DNA from: JAQAZP01 sp965531145
GTDB taxonomy: Bacteria; Acidobacteriota; JAQAZP01
DNA: 64,000 bases
Direction of reading: 5' to 3'
Assembly: GCA_965531145.1 (NCBI GenBank)
Contig: CBESOE010000006.1
Span: 17,023-81,022 of the forward strand
Of the stretch, positions 53,522 to 63,024 are shown piece after piece. The translations under genes were made by a program, and so were the position numbers. The notes beneath the pieces are model-generated. The model had not been told where the DNA came from. It did not search any database and saw only the letters and a program-made list of their open reading frames with translations. The stretch's first letter is position 1; every line of letters starts with the position of its first letter.

Positions 53522-54055
53522 TTATTCGGCAACCGTTTGCTCCCAGAATTCCCGCACTGCATCCAATTTGTCGGAAAAGCGATCCTGGGTCTGGTCGGGG
53601 ATCAATAACGCCGCCCGGTTCACCGTCCCCAGCAGAAGCGGACTGAGACGTGATTCGCCCAGCAATGGGCTGTTCACCGGAAGGAGGGCGGTGAGCAGGA
53701 TCAGGATGAAGAAGAGAAAGATCACGGCAGCCCCGAAACCCACGCCGCCGCCCACGGTTTTGTCGAGCCAGCGCAGGCCGGTTTTTCGCAACAGCCAGGA
53801 AACGAGGTAGCCCAGGGCCAGGAAGAGAATCCAGGTCAGAAGGAAGACCAGGACAAACCCGATGGACTTCCTCAGTGACGGTCCGCTGACCACTCGCTCC
53901 AGAAGGCTGGCCGCGGGTTGGTGCAGGCTGGCGGCGAGGACTATTCCGCAGATCAGCCCGAGGGCGGCGAGCAGGATCCGTGATACACCCTTGAATATAC
54001 CGAGGGCGGTTCCCGCACAGGCCACCACGAGAATCAGCAGATCGATAAAATTCAT
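53522..54055 (-). CDS. CvpA family membrane protein
   Basis: A 177-aa integral membrane protein with four hydrophobic segments (about 1-20, 24-45, 65-90 and 104-125). It matches the CvpA family pattern: NFIDLLILVVACAGTALGIFKG at the start (quoted as NFIDLLILVVACAG) and WLDKTVGGGVGFGAAVIF in the middle. CvpA proteins are needed for colicin V production and bile or envelope-stress tolerance in other bacteria. GAGGAGAAA precedes ATG 54055. It is alone on its strand between the promoter at 54170 and the ECF operon. Confidence 0.85.
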   Translation of the reverse strand: MNFIDLLILVVACAGTALGIFKGVSRILLAALGLICGIVLAASLHQPAASLLERVVSGPSLRKSIGFVLVFLLTWILFLALGYLVSWLLRKTGLRWLDKTVGGGVGFGAAVIFLFFILILLTALLPVNSPLLGESRLSPLLLGTVNRAALLIPDQTQDRFSDKLDAVREFWEQTVAE

Positions 54056-54169
54056 CCTGGTTTCTCCTCGAAGACCGGAGTTCACCCGCAGTGTAGTCAA
54101 CCGGACAAGTCCCTGTCAAAAGGCCCCTATCCCCACTTCTCCCATGCCTGGGGAGCAATGCCCACTGTC

Positions 54170-54199
54170 TTGACTTGCGCTTAATAAGGAGTTTATTAT
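54170..54199 (+). promoter_or_regulatory. Strong sigma-70-like promoter of the exopolysaccharide genes
   Basis: TTGACT (54170-54175, 5/6 match) and TATTAT (54194-54199, 5/6) are 18 bp apart. It lies 110 bp before the ATG at 54309 and likely drives the whole exopolysaccharide group. Confidence 0.7.
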
Positions 54200-54308
54200 G
54201 ATTTCAAGCTATTCCGATACTGTTGGAAAGATGTTGTTTTCTTCTCGGTGCTTCGCGAGGAAAATGAATTCTCTTTAGGGAAGTCCATTTCCAGGGGGAG
54301 GAATTCGG

Positions 54309-54827
54309 ATGAGAGCGTTTTTGATGGATTGGCGGCGGGTCGCCTCGATGGTGCTTCTGGTGGTGGTTCCTTCCTGTCTCGGGTATCCCGGGGCATGGGC
54401 TCTGGAGGCCGACTCCGGAACCCTGCTCGGTGTAATCACTACAGAAGACGGCGGCAGCGTTCATGCGGGAGCCGTGGTACAGGTTCGGAACACGGTAACC
54501 GGCGAAATCTACAAGAGCAGTCCAGCGGACGAGCTGGGTATGTATATTTTGCGTGAAGTCCCCTTCGGCACCTACGACCTGGCCGTCGAAACGGACAAAG
54601 GGTTCTTTCTCACATCCGACCAGGTGGCGATGAAGAGCACGGTTCCCCAGGTTATTTCCCTGGCCCTCTCCGAGGATATGGGAGCCGCCGTCTTGATGAC
54701 ATCCGCGGCCTGGTGGGCGACGCCGGTGGGAATCGTGGTGATTTCTGCAGCCGTGGTGGCCACGGGCCTGATTGTGGCCAATCAGTTCGAAGATGACCCG
54801 GCGCCGGAGAGTCCGGCGAACCCGTAA
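54309..54827 (+). CDS. Exported carboxypeptidase-regulatory-like domain protein
   Basis: A 172-aa protein with a Sec signal (about 1-32) and GGGGGAGGAA before ATG 54309. Residues ~38-120 form a carboxypeptidase-regulatory-like beta-sandwich (TLLGVITTEDGGSV, VQVRNTVTGEIYKSSPADE, and LREVPFGTYDLAVET). A C-terminal TM helix lies at about 143-160. It is first in the group of secretion-linked genes. Such proteins often sit at exopolysaccharide or exosortase loci; the function is unknown. Confidence 0.75.
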   Translation: MRAFLMDWRRVASMVLLVVVPSCLGYPGAWALEADSGTLLGVITTEDGGSVHAGAVVQVRNTVTGEIYKSSPADELGMYILREVPFGTYDLAVETDKGFFLTSDQVAMKSTVPQVISLALSEDMGAAVLMTSAAWWATPVGIVVISAAVVATGLIVANQFEDDPAPESPANP

Positions 54828-55106
54828 CACACCAGGCCGGCTTCCCCTAACGAAGCTGGAGCACCGATACTGACGCCGGGCGGCGTGTGGGGAAGATGGG
54901 GGGTGTTGTGCCCGCCAGCCCCGGCACTGCAGTGCCAACCGATCCGGCCCGATGGCCAGAACGTCCCTGACCAGGATTCATGCCCCGGCAGCCTGATCGT
55001 TGACCGTATCTGTTCACCCTGTGGAGTCGAATTGCCAGCACGCTGGTTGAATCTCTTCCCCGAATCGGCTCATTCCCTGGCCCGCCGCGTTCTTCGCCGG
55101 AAGGGT

Positions 55107-56369
55107 ATGGGTGGCCGAATCACACTGACTGTCGCCATCCTGCTGGTCTTGCTTCCGGCAATGGCCCCGGAGTCCCACACTCTCCGGGCGGAGGAAGACA
55201 GTTCCCCGATCGACGAGGCCATTGAAGGCCTGTCCAACTGGGGACCGCTGTACTGGAAACCCCGCATCAAGCTGAAGGATGCCGGTTATGACAGCAACCT
55301 CTTCATCACGGACCAGGAACAGGTGGGATCGTTTACTGCCACCCTGACTCCCGGCATCGATCTTTTCGTGCCCATTGGCAACCGGAACATGTTGTGGGTA
55401 ACCGAAGATCTTGACATCGTTTTCTATGAAAAGGACCCCCCCGGTATTTATCTGAACAATGATGGCGCACTGGGCTATGATCTTCACCTCAAACGTATCC
55501 ACCTTGCGCTGGGTGACCGATTCACTACCAGGCTCCAGAGGCCCAACGATGAAATCGACGCCAGGGTCAGGAGGGAGAACAACCTTCTCAGCGGTGAACT
55601 CCTGCTGCAGATCTCGCCTCGGGTGAAGGCCGGATTGACCCACGAGAGTGACAAGATAAGTTATGATGACGCTTCCGTGGTGGAACCGGGCGCCCCGGAC
55701 GACATCGCCCTGGTCCTGGACCGTACGGAGCGAAAGAACGGGCTGCTGATGCGCTATGCCGCCCTGCCCAGGACAACATTCCTGGCCAGGGTCAGACATA
55801 CGGACTATGACTTCAAGGATCCCGCCAGCACGAGAGAGTCATCAGAGTTACGTTACCTTGTGGGCGCGGAATTCGATCCAACCGGATTGATCAATGGTGA
55901 ACTGGAAGTGGGATATTCCAGTTTTACCGCTGACCTCGCACCGGAGCAGGATTTCGCAGGATTTGTCGGCCGGGCCCGTGTAACCTGGAAGATGAAATCC
56001 TGGCTGCATTTCCGGGTGATAGCCGTACGGGACCGGCTGTTTTCCACCTACGCCACGAACCTCTTTTATCTGCGCCGGTCCCTGGAGGGACGTGTCTCGC
56101 TGCGCGCGGGAGGGGCAGGGTGGCTCGATCTCGGTTATGGCGTGGACGGCAACGATTATCCGGTGGAGGATGTGAACATCGGTACCGAGGAAGACCCGAT
56201 ACTGGCAAGCCGTAAAGACCGATTTAAAAACCCGATTGTGGGGTTCCGATATATTCCGCGTGAGGGGATGGTTCTAGGATTGGAGGCCAGGTATCGCAGC
56301 CGGTCGTCCAACTACACCTTCGACTATGACCGGTTGTTTGTCGCCGTGTCGATCACCCTCACCCGGTAA
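55107..56369 (+). CDS. Outer-membrane beta-barrel protein (BBP2-like)
   Basis: A 420-aa exported protein. The hydrophobic signal begins GGRITLTVAILLVLLPAM. The body is a beta-barrel with alternating strands and closing aromatic residues, and ends in LFVAVSITLTR, typical of outer-membrane barrels. It resembles barrels encoded with Wza/Wzc genes (BBP2 type). The start is uncertain: the frame is open back to 54885, but the upstream segment is rich in Pro and Cys and does not look coding; ATG 55107 has GGAAGGG only 1 nt away. Likely role: secretion pore or partner for a surface polymer. Confidence 0.7.
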   Translation: MGGRITLTVAILLVLLPAMAPESHTLRAEEDSSPIDEAIEGLSNWGPLYWKPRIKLKDAGYDSNLFITDQEQVGSFTATLTPGIDLFVPIGNRNMLWVTEDLDIVFYEKDPPGIYLNNDGALGYDLHLKRIHLALGDRFTTRLQRPNDEIDARVRRENNLLSGELLLQISPRVKAGLTHESDKISYDDASVVEPGAPDDIALVLDRTERKNGLLMRYAALPRTTFLARVRHTDYDFKDPASTRESSELRYLVGAEFDPTGLINGELEVGYSSFTADLAPEQDFAGFVGRARVTWKMKSWLHFRVIAVRDRLFSTYATNLFYLRRSLEGRVSLRAGGAGWLDLGYGVDGNDYPVEDVNIGTEEDPILASRKDRFKNPIVGFRYIPREGMVLGLEARYRSRSSNYTFDYDRLFVAVSITLTR

Positions 56370-56556
56370 TCTGTTTCGACGCCGATGATTGCGGGTTGAA
56401 TTTCATAGTGGAATGGTTACTATTGGGCCAGGAATACTTCCTGAGCTATTGATAGCCGATGCAGGCCGCCACGATTGGTGCGCATCCGCGGCCCCCGATC
56501 GGGGCATGGACCAACGGTGGCTGCCGGGCTCTTGAACGGGTTGTGGGATGGAGGCA

Positions 56557-57858
56557 ATGGTGAACAGAATCCGCAGTAGACATTTCCTGGCAGTCCTGAT
56601 CGTGCTGTTGCTGGTGGCTGGTTGGCCCCTGGCTGGTGTTGTTCGGGCAGACGACGTTTCCCCGCGGGCGGACGAGGAGCAGCTGTCCGCAGGGGAAGGT
56701 GGAACCTATCGCGTCCAGGTCGCCGCCTATTTCTCCTCGCGCCGGGCCAAGAAGGCGAAAAAGAAGATCGAGAAGGATGATCGCTTCAAGGGTCAGAAGT
56801 CGGTCATCGAGTTCAGCGCCAAGAGCGGTGTGTATCGTGTGGAGGTCGGTGAGTTCCCCACCATGGAGGAGGCCACGGTTCTCCAGGCGCTGTTCATCGA
56901 CGCGGGGTATGACGATGCCGCAGTGGTGGTGGACCGGCGGTACGGCGGTTCCTCCGGTGCTCTCGACGATCCACCGGCCGATCCCGTGGTTGCCGCGCCG
57001 GTGGTGTCGGATACAACTCGCTCCGGACCGGATTGGACCAGTGCCGACGAATCGGTGAAACCGGTGATCGGCCGGGCCTCCATATCCACCCAGCGCAGTG
57101 ATTACATCATTGGTTCCGAAGACCTTCTTGAAATATCGGTCTTCGAGCTCGAAGGGTTGAACAAGACGGTGCGGGTTTCGGAAGAGGGGATGATCAACCT
57201 GCCGCTTCTCGGTGAAGTCAGGGCTGAGGGCCTGACTCGCCGGGGGCTCGAGGAGGTGGTTCGCAGTCTTCTCGAAGAAAAGTATATCAACAGTCCGCAG
57301 GTCTCGGTTTTCATCCGGGAGTTCAGGAGCCGGAGCGTTTCGGTGATCGGATCGGTCCGGAAGCCGGGGACCTACAAACTGCTGGGCAGCAGGACATTGA
57401 TCCACGTGATCTCCGAGGCGGGAGGCCTGACAGACAATGCGGGCCCGGAACTCTATGTCATTCGAATCGGAGCCGACGACCAGTCGCGGCGGATCACGGT
57501 CAACATCGACGGACTGATGATCGAGGGACGGCCTGAACTGAATGTCCTGGTGCAGTCCGGAGATGTAATCAACATCCCCGCTGATCCGGAGATGTCGGTG
57601 TACATCTATGGTGCCGTACGGCAGCCGGGTGAACTGTCATTCAAGGAATCCGACTTTATCTCTTTGCTGCAGGCGATCACCAAGGCTGGCGGCCTCACGG
57701 ATCGTGCGGCGGCGGACCGGGTCCGGGTCAAGCGGAAAACGGTCAGGGGCGAAGAGGATCAGATCGACGTCAATCTGAAGAAGATCCTCAAGGGCAAGCA
57801 GGAGGATATTCTGCTCCAGGACAAGGACGTGGTGGTGGTGCCGGAGACGATATTCTAG
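56557..57858 (+). CDS. SPOR-domain / Wza-like polysaccharide export protein fusion
   Basis: A 433-aa exported protein. After the signal (about 1-32), a SPOR domain (about 45-125; TYRVQVAAYFSSRRAKKAKK, YRVEVGEFPTMEEA) is followed by a Wza-like part: a PES domain (SDYIIGSEDLLEISVFELEGL, quoted partly) at about 170-260, then two SLBB domains (VIGSVRKPGTYKLLGSRT and IYGAVRQPGELSFKE). Wza forms the outer-membrane channel for exopolysaccharide; SPOR domains bind denuded peptidoglycan. The fusion may localise the export complex. Start 56557, 56548 or GTG 56560 are close alternatives. It lies 22 bp before the Wzc-like gene. Confidence 0.85.
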   Translation: MVNRIRSRHFLAVLIVLLLVAGWPLAGVVRADDVSPRADEEQLSAGEGGTYRVQVAAYFSSRRAKKAKKKIEKDDRFKGQKSVIEFSAKSGVYRVEVGEFPTMEEATVLQALFIDAGYDDAAVVVDRRYGGSSGALDDPPADPVVAAPVVSDTTRSGPDWTSADESVKPVIGRASISTQRSDYIIGSEDLLEISVFELEGLNKTVRVSEEGMINLPLLGEVRAEGLTRRGLEEVVRSLLEEKYINSPQVSVFIREFRSRSVSVIGSVRKPGTYKLLGSRTLIHVISEAGGLTDNAGPELYVIRIGADDQSRRITVNIDGLMIEGRPELNVLVQSGDVINIPADPEMSVYIYGAVRQPGELSFKESDFISLLQAITKAGGLTDRAAADRVRVKRKTVRGEEDQIDVNLKKILKGKQEDILLQDKDVVVVPETIF

Positions 57859-57880
57859 TGTCGCTTTAAAGGGGGACGGA

Positions 57881-60130
57881 ATGGCCGAAGAGGAAACCAC
57901 CGGACAGGAGTTCAACCTCCGGGATTACTATTATATTCTGATCAAACGCAAACGGCTGGTCATCCTGTTGACCGTGCTGGGTCTTCTCCTCACCATCGTT
58001 CACACGTTTATCCAGACGCCCCAATACAAGGCTACAGTTTCGGTGCTCATCGAACGGGAATCCACGGTGAGCAATATGGCCATGGGCAGCGAGATGTTTG
58101 TCCAGCGCTACGACTACTTTACTTTCTTCAACACCCAGTACCAACTGATCAAGAGCAAAACCGTGGCCAAGCGTGTGGTGGACCTGCTGGATCTTGCCCC
58201 AAAAGATGATGAGCGCAAGGACGGGGAAGCGCTGGATGCCGAGACTCTTCGCGACCGGATAGCCGGGAGCCTGATGGGAAATATCCAGATCAATCCGGTG
58301 AAGGACAGCAATATTGTCCAGATCTCGATGATTTCGCCGGACCCGGAAATGGCTTCCCGGTTGGCCAATTCCGTGGCCCAGGCCTACATCTCTTTCAGCC
58401 TCGAGTCGCGCTATTCGGTTACCGAGCAGGCACGTAATTTTCTGTCCATCCAGGTCGGAGGTCTACAACAGGAACTGGAAGACAAGCAGAAGCAACTGCA
58501 GGAATACGGCAAGCTGTCCGACATCATCGGGACTTCCGAAGGACAAGACATAACCAGCCAGCGTTTGGTGGAGCTGAACCAGTCTTTTACCCGGGCCCAG
58601 ACCGACCGAATCCGCCTGGAAACCAAGTATCAGCGGATGCAGGGTTCCTCACCGGGATCGATCCCCGAGGTCCAGAACAACCGGCAGGTGACCAGTCTGA
58701 AACAGGAGATCAACGAGTTGGAGGGTGAGTATGCCCGAAACTCCAAGAAGTTCAAGGACGCCATGCCCGAGCAGGTGCGTCTCCGTTCGGAAATCGAGAA
58801 GGCCGGTCAGAGGCTGAACACCAAGAGCAACGAAATTTACAGCGAGGCCCTCAAGGCGGCGCGAACCGAGTTCGGACGAGCCCGGGAGAACGAGAATTCA
58901 CTCAAGGAGATGTTCGACGAGCAAAAGAGCCGGGCGCTTGACCGCAATCTCAGCGCCATTCAGTACGACTCCCTGTCCATGGAGGTCAAGAGTAAGTTCC
59001 AGTTGCTCCAGTCGCTTCTCCAGCGCCAGTCCGAGGCGAACGTGGCGTCCAAACTGCAAGGGATCGGGAGCAGTAACATCAGGATCGTCGACCCGGCCGA
59101 AGTGCCGAGGTCAATCTTCAAACCGAGGAAGCGGCGTAACATGGCTCTGGGTTTTACCCTGAGCCTGATGTTGGGTGTGGGGGCTGCCTTTCTTCTCGAA
59201 TTTCTCGACCGGACGGTCAAGTCCGGTGAGGAAGTGACCAAGCTCTTTGACCTGCCGACCCTGGGGGCAGTGCCCACGCTGACCAACAGTGGGGATAAAG
59301 CAAAGGGGGCCAAGCGGCGGAAGAAATCCGAGCCGCACGCGGACACACCGGATGGTGAGATGGAACCGATCTATTCCGTTTGCTACGAGGACAGTAAATC
59401 GCTGGTTGCCGAAGCATACCGCTCGGTGCGCACATCGCTGCTGCTCAGCGGCGCCGGCGAACCGCCGCGAACCATTGTGGTGAGCAGCCCTTCACCCAAG
59501 GAAGGGAAAACCGCCACGTCGGTCAACCTGGCCATCACCCTGGCCCAGCTGGGCCGGAGGGTGCTGCTGGTGGATACCGATTTGCGCCGCCCGAAAATTC
59601 ACAAGGTCCTCCACGCCGACGGCAAAAAGGGCGGGATGAGCCATTACCTGGCCGGGATCATCAACTTCGAGGACCTGCTGGTTCATCCCCAGGACAAGGT
59701 GCCCGGGCTCTCCTTCATCACCTCCGGGCCGGTGCCTCCCGATCCCAGTGAACTGATCAGTTCGGTCCGCTTCGACGAGTTCGTCGTGAGGATGTATCGC
59801 GAGCATGCCGTGGACCACGTCATTTTCGACTCACCGCCGATTCTCTCCGTGACCGATCCGGTTATTCTCGGAGTGAAGTCGGACGGCCTGGTGCTGGTTA
59901 TCCACGGGGGAGTGACTGAACGGGACGCTCTGCAGGCGGCCAAGGAACGTCTCGACGGTGCCGGGGTCCGAGTCCTCGGCGTGGTGACCAACAACCTGGA
60001 CATAACCCGCCACGGCTACTACTATTACTATCCTTACTACCGCTACCAGGGTCGGTACGGGGAGCGGAAAGAATTCTCGCTACGCCGGAAGCGCGGTTCG
60101 AAAGACGACGATACCGGCCGTATGGCTTGA
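57881..60130 (+). CDS. Wzc-like polysaccharide co-polymerase with BY-kinase domain
   Basis: A 749-aa inner-membrane protein. A TM helix at about 26-46 is followed by a long periplasmic coiled-coil (about 180-400), and a second TM at about 423-445 after PRSIFKPRKRRN. The C-terminal tyrosine kinase (about 500-720) has Walker A SPSPKEGKTATS, Walker A' LLVDTDLRRP and Walker B HVIFDSPPI. The tail holds a Tyr cluster (HGYYYYYPYYRYQGRYGE), the autophosphorylation site of this family. GGGGGACGGA precedes ATG 57881. It would polymerise and export the surface polymer with the Wza-like protein. Confidence 0.92.
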   Translation: MAEEETTGQEFNLRDYYYILIKRKRLVILLTVLGLLLTIVHTFIQTPQYKATVSVLIERESTVSNMAMGSEMFVQRYDYFTFFNTQYQLIKSKTVAKRVVDLLDLAPKDDERKDGEALDAETLRDRIAGSLMGNIQINPVKDSNIVQISMISPDPEMASRLANSVAQAYISFSLESRYSVTEQARNFLSIQVGGLQQELEDKQKQLQEYGKLSDIIGTSEGQDITSQRLVELNQSFTRAQTDRIRLETKYQRMQGSSPGSIPEVQNNRQVTSLKQEINELEGEYARNSKKFKDAMPEQVRLRSEIEKAGQRLNTKSNEIYSEALKAARTEFGRARENENSLKEMFDEQKSRALDRNLSAIQYDSLSMEVKSKFQLLQSLLQRQSEANVASKLQGIGSSNIRIVDPAEVPRSIFKPRKRRNMALGFTLSLMLGVGAAFLLEFLDRTVKSGEEVTKLFDLPTLGAVPTLTNSGDKAKGAKRRKKSEPHADTPDGEMEPIYSVCYEDSKSLVAEAYRSVRTSLLLSGAGEPPRTIVVSSPSPKEGKTATSVNLAITLAQLGRRVLLVDTDLRRPKIHKVLHADGKKGGMSHYLAGIINFEDLLVHPQDKVPGLSFITSGPVPPDPSELISSVRFDEFVVRMYREHAVDHVIFDSPPILSVTDPVILGVKSDGLVLVIHGGVTERDALQAAKERLDGAGVRVLGVVTNNLDITRHGYYYYYPYYRYQGRYGERKEFSLRRKRGSKDDDTGRMA

Positions 60131-60235
60131 GCCGTTACGGTTCGTTGCTTCCAACCGGCCTGGTTCCTCACCGGGAAACGGTTCGTTTCACGGCGGGGTG
60201 TTTTTCGTCTGTCCGGATAACGAGGTACGGATACC

Positions 60236-61075
60236 GTGTCAAGAAAGCGCAAAGAGACCCAGACTGATCCACAGGACAACCAGGGCGTGCCCCGAGACGT
60301 TCACCACCCGGTAAAGGCTTACAAGAACCTCGACTTCCTGAACAGCCCCGACGGGCGCGTAATCAGGATGATCTCCGAATACCAGGAGCCGCTGCAGCGC
60401 TTCCGCCGGAACCGGATCAAGGACACCATCGTGGTCTTCGGGTCCGCCCGGGCGAAGGCCCCCGAGGATGCTGAGCGGGATGCCGACGGAGGGATCCGCC
60501 TGCTCGACCGATACTACGAGGATGCCCGCCGGCTGACCTATCTGCTGACCAAGTGGTCCAAGGGCCTGGAGGGCGGGGGGCGGCGATTCACCGTCTGTTC
60601 GGGCGGTGGCCCGGGGATCATGGAGGCCGCGAACCGCGGGGCCAGCGAGGCGGACGGTGAAACCATCGGACTGGGGATCAGCATCCCCTTTGAGCAATCG
60701 TCGAACCCCTACATCTCGCACAAGCTCAACTTCGAGTTCCACTACTTCTTCATCCGCAAATTCTGGTTTGTCTACCTGGCCAAGGCATTCGTGGTCTTCC
60801 CGGGCGGGTTCGGCACCATGGACGAACTGTTCGAGATCCTGACCCTGGTGCAGACAAAGAAGGTGACCAAGTCTCTGCCCATCGTGCTCTACGGTTCCGA
60901 GTACTGGAATGAGGTGATCAATATCGATGCCATGGCCCGTTACGGGACGATCAGCCCCGAGGACCGCGATCTGATCAAGGTGCTCGACGATCCGGAGGAG
61001 ACCTTTGACTATCTCAGCACGGAGCTGAGCCGGCTCTATCTCGGCCGCAGGGGCAAGGCCGGCGGCCACTTGTAG
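60236..61075 (+). CDS. LOG-family nucleoside-5'-monophosphate phosphoribohydrolase
   Basis: A 279-aa protein of the TIGR00730/LOG (Lonely Guy) family, which cleaves N6-modified AMP to a free base and ribose phosphate. Catalytic motifs are SGGGPGIMEAANRGA and FPGGFGTMDELFEILTLVQT (PGGxGTxxE). The first 75 residues are polar and variable. It is longer than the ~190-aa plant-type members. The start is GTG 60236 with GAGGT upstream. It follows the Wzc-like gene by 105 bp and is convergent with the GT-C gene. Confidence 0.88.
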   Translation: MSRKRKETQTDPQDNQGVPRDVHHPVKAYKNLDFLNSPDGRVIRMISEYQEPLQRFRRNRIKDTIVVFGSARAKAPEDAERDADGGIRLLDRYYEDARRLTYLLTKWSKGLEGGGRRFTVCSGGGPGIMEAANRGASEADGETIGLGISIPFEQSSNPYISHKLNFEFHYFFIRKFWFVYLAKAFVVFPGGFGTMDELFEILTLVQTKKVTKSLPIVLYGSEYWNEVINIDAMARYGTISPEDRDLIKVLDDPEETFDYLSTELSRLYLGRRGKAGGHL

Positions 61076-61097
61076 GAGATTGCGGCGGCCAACCGGC

Positions 61098-63014
61098 TCA
61101 GGGCCGCAGCATGGGGTCGAGACGGTAGGCCTTCTCCAGGAACTGCCGTCCCCGCTGCTCTTTGCCGCTCTGGATGTAGGCTGCACCGAGGTTGAGGTAC
61201 GCCGGGGCAAACTCCGGGTCCAGGGCCACGGCCTGGCGGAAGGCCCTGATCGCCTCTGACCGCCGGCCCAGCTTGCCCAGCGCTGCCCCCATGGCCACCC
61301 AGCTGTCCGGGTTTCCCTCCACCACGGCAACCGACTGCTGCAGACGCTGGAATGCCTCATTGTAGCGCCCGCGGGAGAACTCCACCTTGCCCCAGTCGGC
61401 CAGGGCCAGGGCCTTGCGCTGCCGGGCGTCGGCGGCCTCCGGGGCGATGGCCAGTGTCCGGTTATAGTGCATCACCGCCGTGCGGTAGTCCCCTCGCGTG
61501 TAGCTCACATCACCCAGACCGGTCCAGGCCTGGGTGTACTCGGGGTAGAGACGCACCGCTTCCTCCAGGTGCCCGGCGGCCTGCTCCACCATCTCCACCC
61601 GCAGGCTGCTGTTTTCCGGCCTGGCCGATTCGATGAGCAACTCGCAGCCCAGGGCATTCTGCAGTTTGGCGCTGCGCGCCGAAACGGAGATGTCGGTGGA
61701 GAAGAGCGTGATGTTGTCCTTCCAGGCCTGCTCCCGGTGCAGGGTTTTCAAGCTGAAGGGAACGATGACCAGCAGGGCCAGCAGCAGGGCGGTGTTCCCC
61801 GGGGCCAGAGGTCCCTTGGGCCTGGCTGATGAGAACAGGGTGCCCGCACGGACCAGGGCCAGGGCGGCGGCCGTGCAGAAGGCCAGCGAGGGCATGTAGA
61901 GGAACCGTTCGGCCATGTTGGTCCCCACGGTGAAGGGGAGGTTGGAGACGACGAAGAGGGTCAGCAGGTAAAAGAAGACCAGGAAGGATATCCGGCAGCG
62001 GGACCGGAATTTCCAGATGGCCCAGCCGAGGGCCCCCAGATAGAGGGCGAGGGAAACCAGTACCGACCAGTGGGTCCAGGACATCACGGCAATGGTTTTG
62101 GGGTAGTAGTCATGGGTCAGCGGGTGGGGGAAGACCAGCAGCAGCAGGTAGCGCCCCAGGGTGTGGCTGATGGTGGCGTATCGCTCCGCCATTGTCATTC
62201 CCAGGAAGGGGTTGTTGAGGATGCTCTCCGCTGCCGCGGCCGTACCCGAGCCGAAGCCCAGAACGGTGAAGCGGACGGCCAGGTAGAGGCCGGCCACGCC
62301 GCCCAGCCAGGGGAGCAACCGGTGCAGCGTCGCTGCCGTCGGCCATTGGGGGCGGAAAAAGTGGATGGCCAGGGGTATCACTACGAGGAAGGCAAAGGCG
62401 TTCTCCTTGGCCAGGATGGCCAGGAACAGCAGTGCCGACCCGGCGGCCGCCAGTCGGGCCTTACCCAACCGGCCGGCCTCGAGAAAGAGTCGCAGGGCTC
62501 CCAGGGCGAGAAACAGCGAGAGCAGATCGTCACGTCCCTTGATGTTGGCCACGACCTCGGTGTGCAGCGGGTGGGCGAGGAAGATGAGCGCCGCCAGCAG
62601 TGAGACCAGCCGGGCCCAGCCATGGTCCGGGTCGTCCGGCGGGCTGAACAGGCAGAGCAGCAGGAGGTAGATCAACACACCGGTGAGTGCATAGAGCACG
62701 ATGTTCACCAGGTGGTTGACCAGTGGATTTTCACCGAACAGCGCGTATTCCACGGCAAAGGTGACCAGTGAGAGAGGGCGATAGCGGCCGCCGGGGAGCA
62801 GGTCCACCTCCTCGCCGAAGTAGCCGTGCCAGCTGTCGGTGGTCAGCAGGGGAACGATGCCGGCCAATCCCTGATTGGTGAAACTGTTGCCGGCGATGGC
62901 CATTTCGTCATCGAGGGTGAAGCCGTGGAACAGGGTGGGGGCGTAAAGTGCCAGCCCGAAAAGGAGGATGATCAACAGGTGAGACCGTTCGGTTTTATCC
63001 AAAGCGCTGATCAT
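61098..63014 (-). CDS. GT-C-type membrane protein with C-terminal TPR (TMTC-like)
   Basis: A 638-aa protein with 9-10 TM segments in residues 8-420 and the first-loop acidic motif GFTLDDEMAIAGN (DD), typical of GT-C glycosyltransferases using polyprenyl-phosphate sugars. Residues ~465-630 are TPR repeats (AWTGLGDVSYTRGDYRTAV, AIRAFRQAVALDPEFAPAY). The layout is that of TMTC/DUF1736 O-mannosyltransferase-like proteins. It starts 10 bp after the ECF sigma gene end; ATG 63014 with GGTGGA upstream is chosen because the longer frame overlaps that gene. Might glycosylate exported proteins. Confidence 0.78.
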   Translation of the reverse strand: MISALDKTERSHLLIILLFGLALYAPTLFHGFTLDDEMAIAGNSFTNQGLAGIVPLLTTDSWHGYFGEEVDLLPGGRYRPLSLVTFAVEYALFGENPLVNHLVNIVLYALTGVLIYLLLLCLFSPPDDPDHGWARLVSLLAALIFLAHPLHTEVVANIKGRDDLLSLFLALGALRLFLEAGRLGKARLAAAGSALLFLAILAKENAFAFLVVIPLAIHFFRPQWPTAATLHRLLPWLGGVAGLYLAVRFTVLGFGSGTAAAAESILNNPFLGMTMAERYATISHTLGRYLLLLVFPHPLTHDYYPKTIAVMSWTHWSVLVSLALYLGALGWAIWKFRSRCRISFLVFFYLLTLFVVSNLPFTVGTNMAERFLYMPSLAFCTAAALALVRAGTLFSSARPKGPLAPGNTALLLALLVIVPFSLKTLHREQAWKDNITLFSTDISVSARSAKLQNALGCELLIESARPENSSLRVEMVEQAAGHLEEAVRLYPEYTQAWTGLGDVSYTRGDYRTAVMHYNRTLAIAPEAADARQRKALALADWGKVEFSRGRYNEAFQRLQQSVAVVEGNPDSWVAMGAALGKLGRRSEAIRAFRQAVALDPEFAPAYLNLGAAYIQSGKEQRGRQFLEKAYRLDPMLRP

Positions 63015-63024
63015 CGGTCCACCC

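Noticed and set aside
54885..55106. In-frame extension of the outer-membrane barrel gene
   Set aside because: Pro/Cys-rich, no ribosome binding site, and it would place the signal peptide 75 residues inside the protein.
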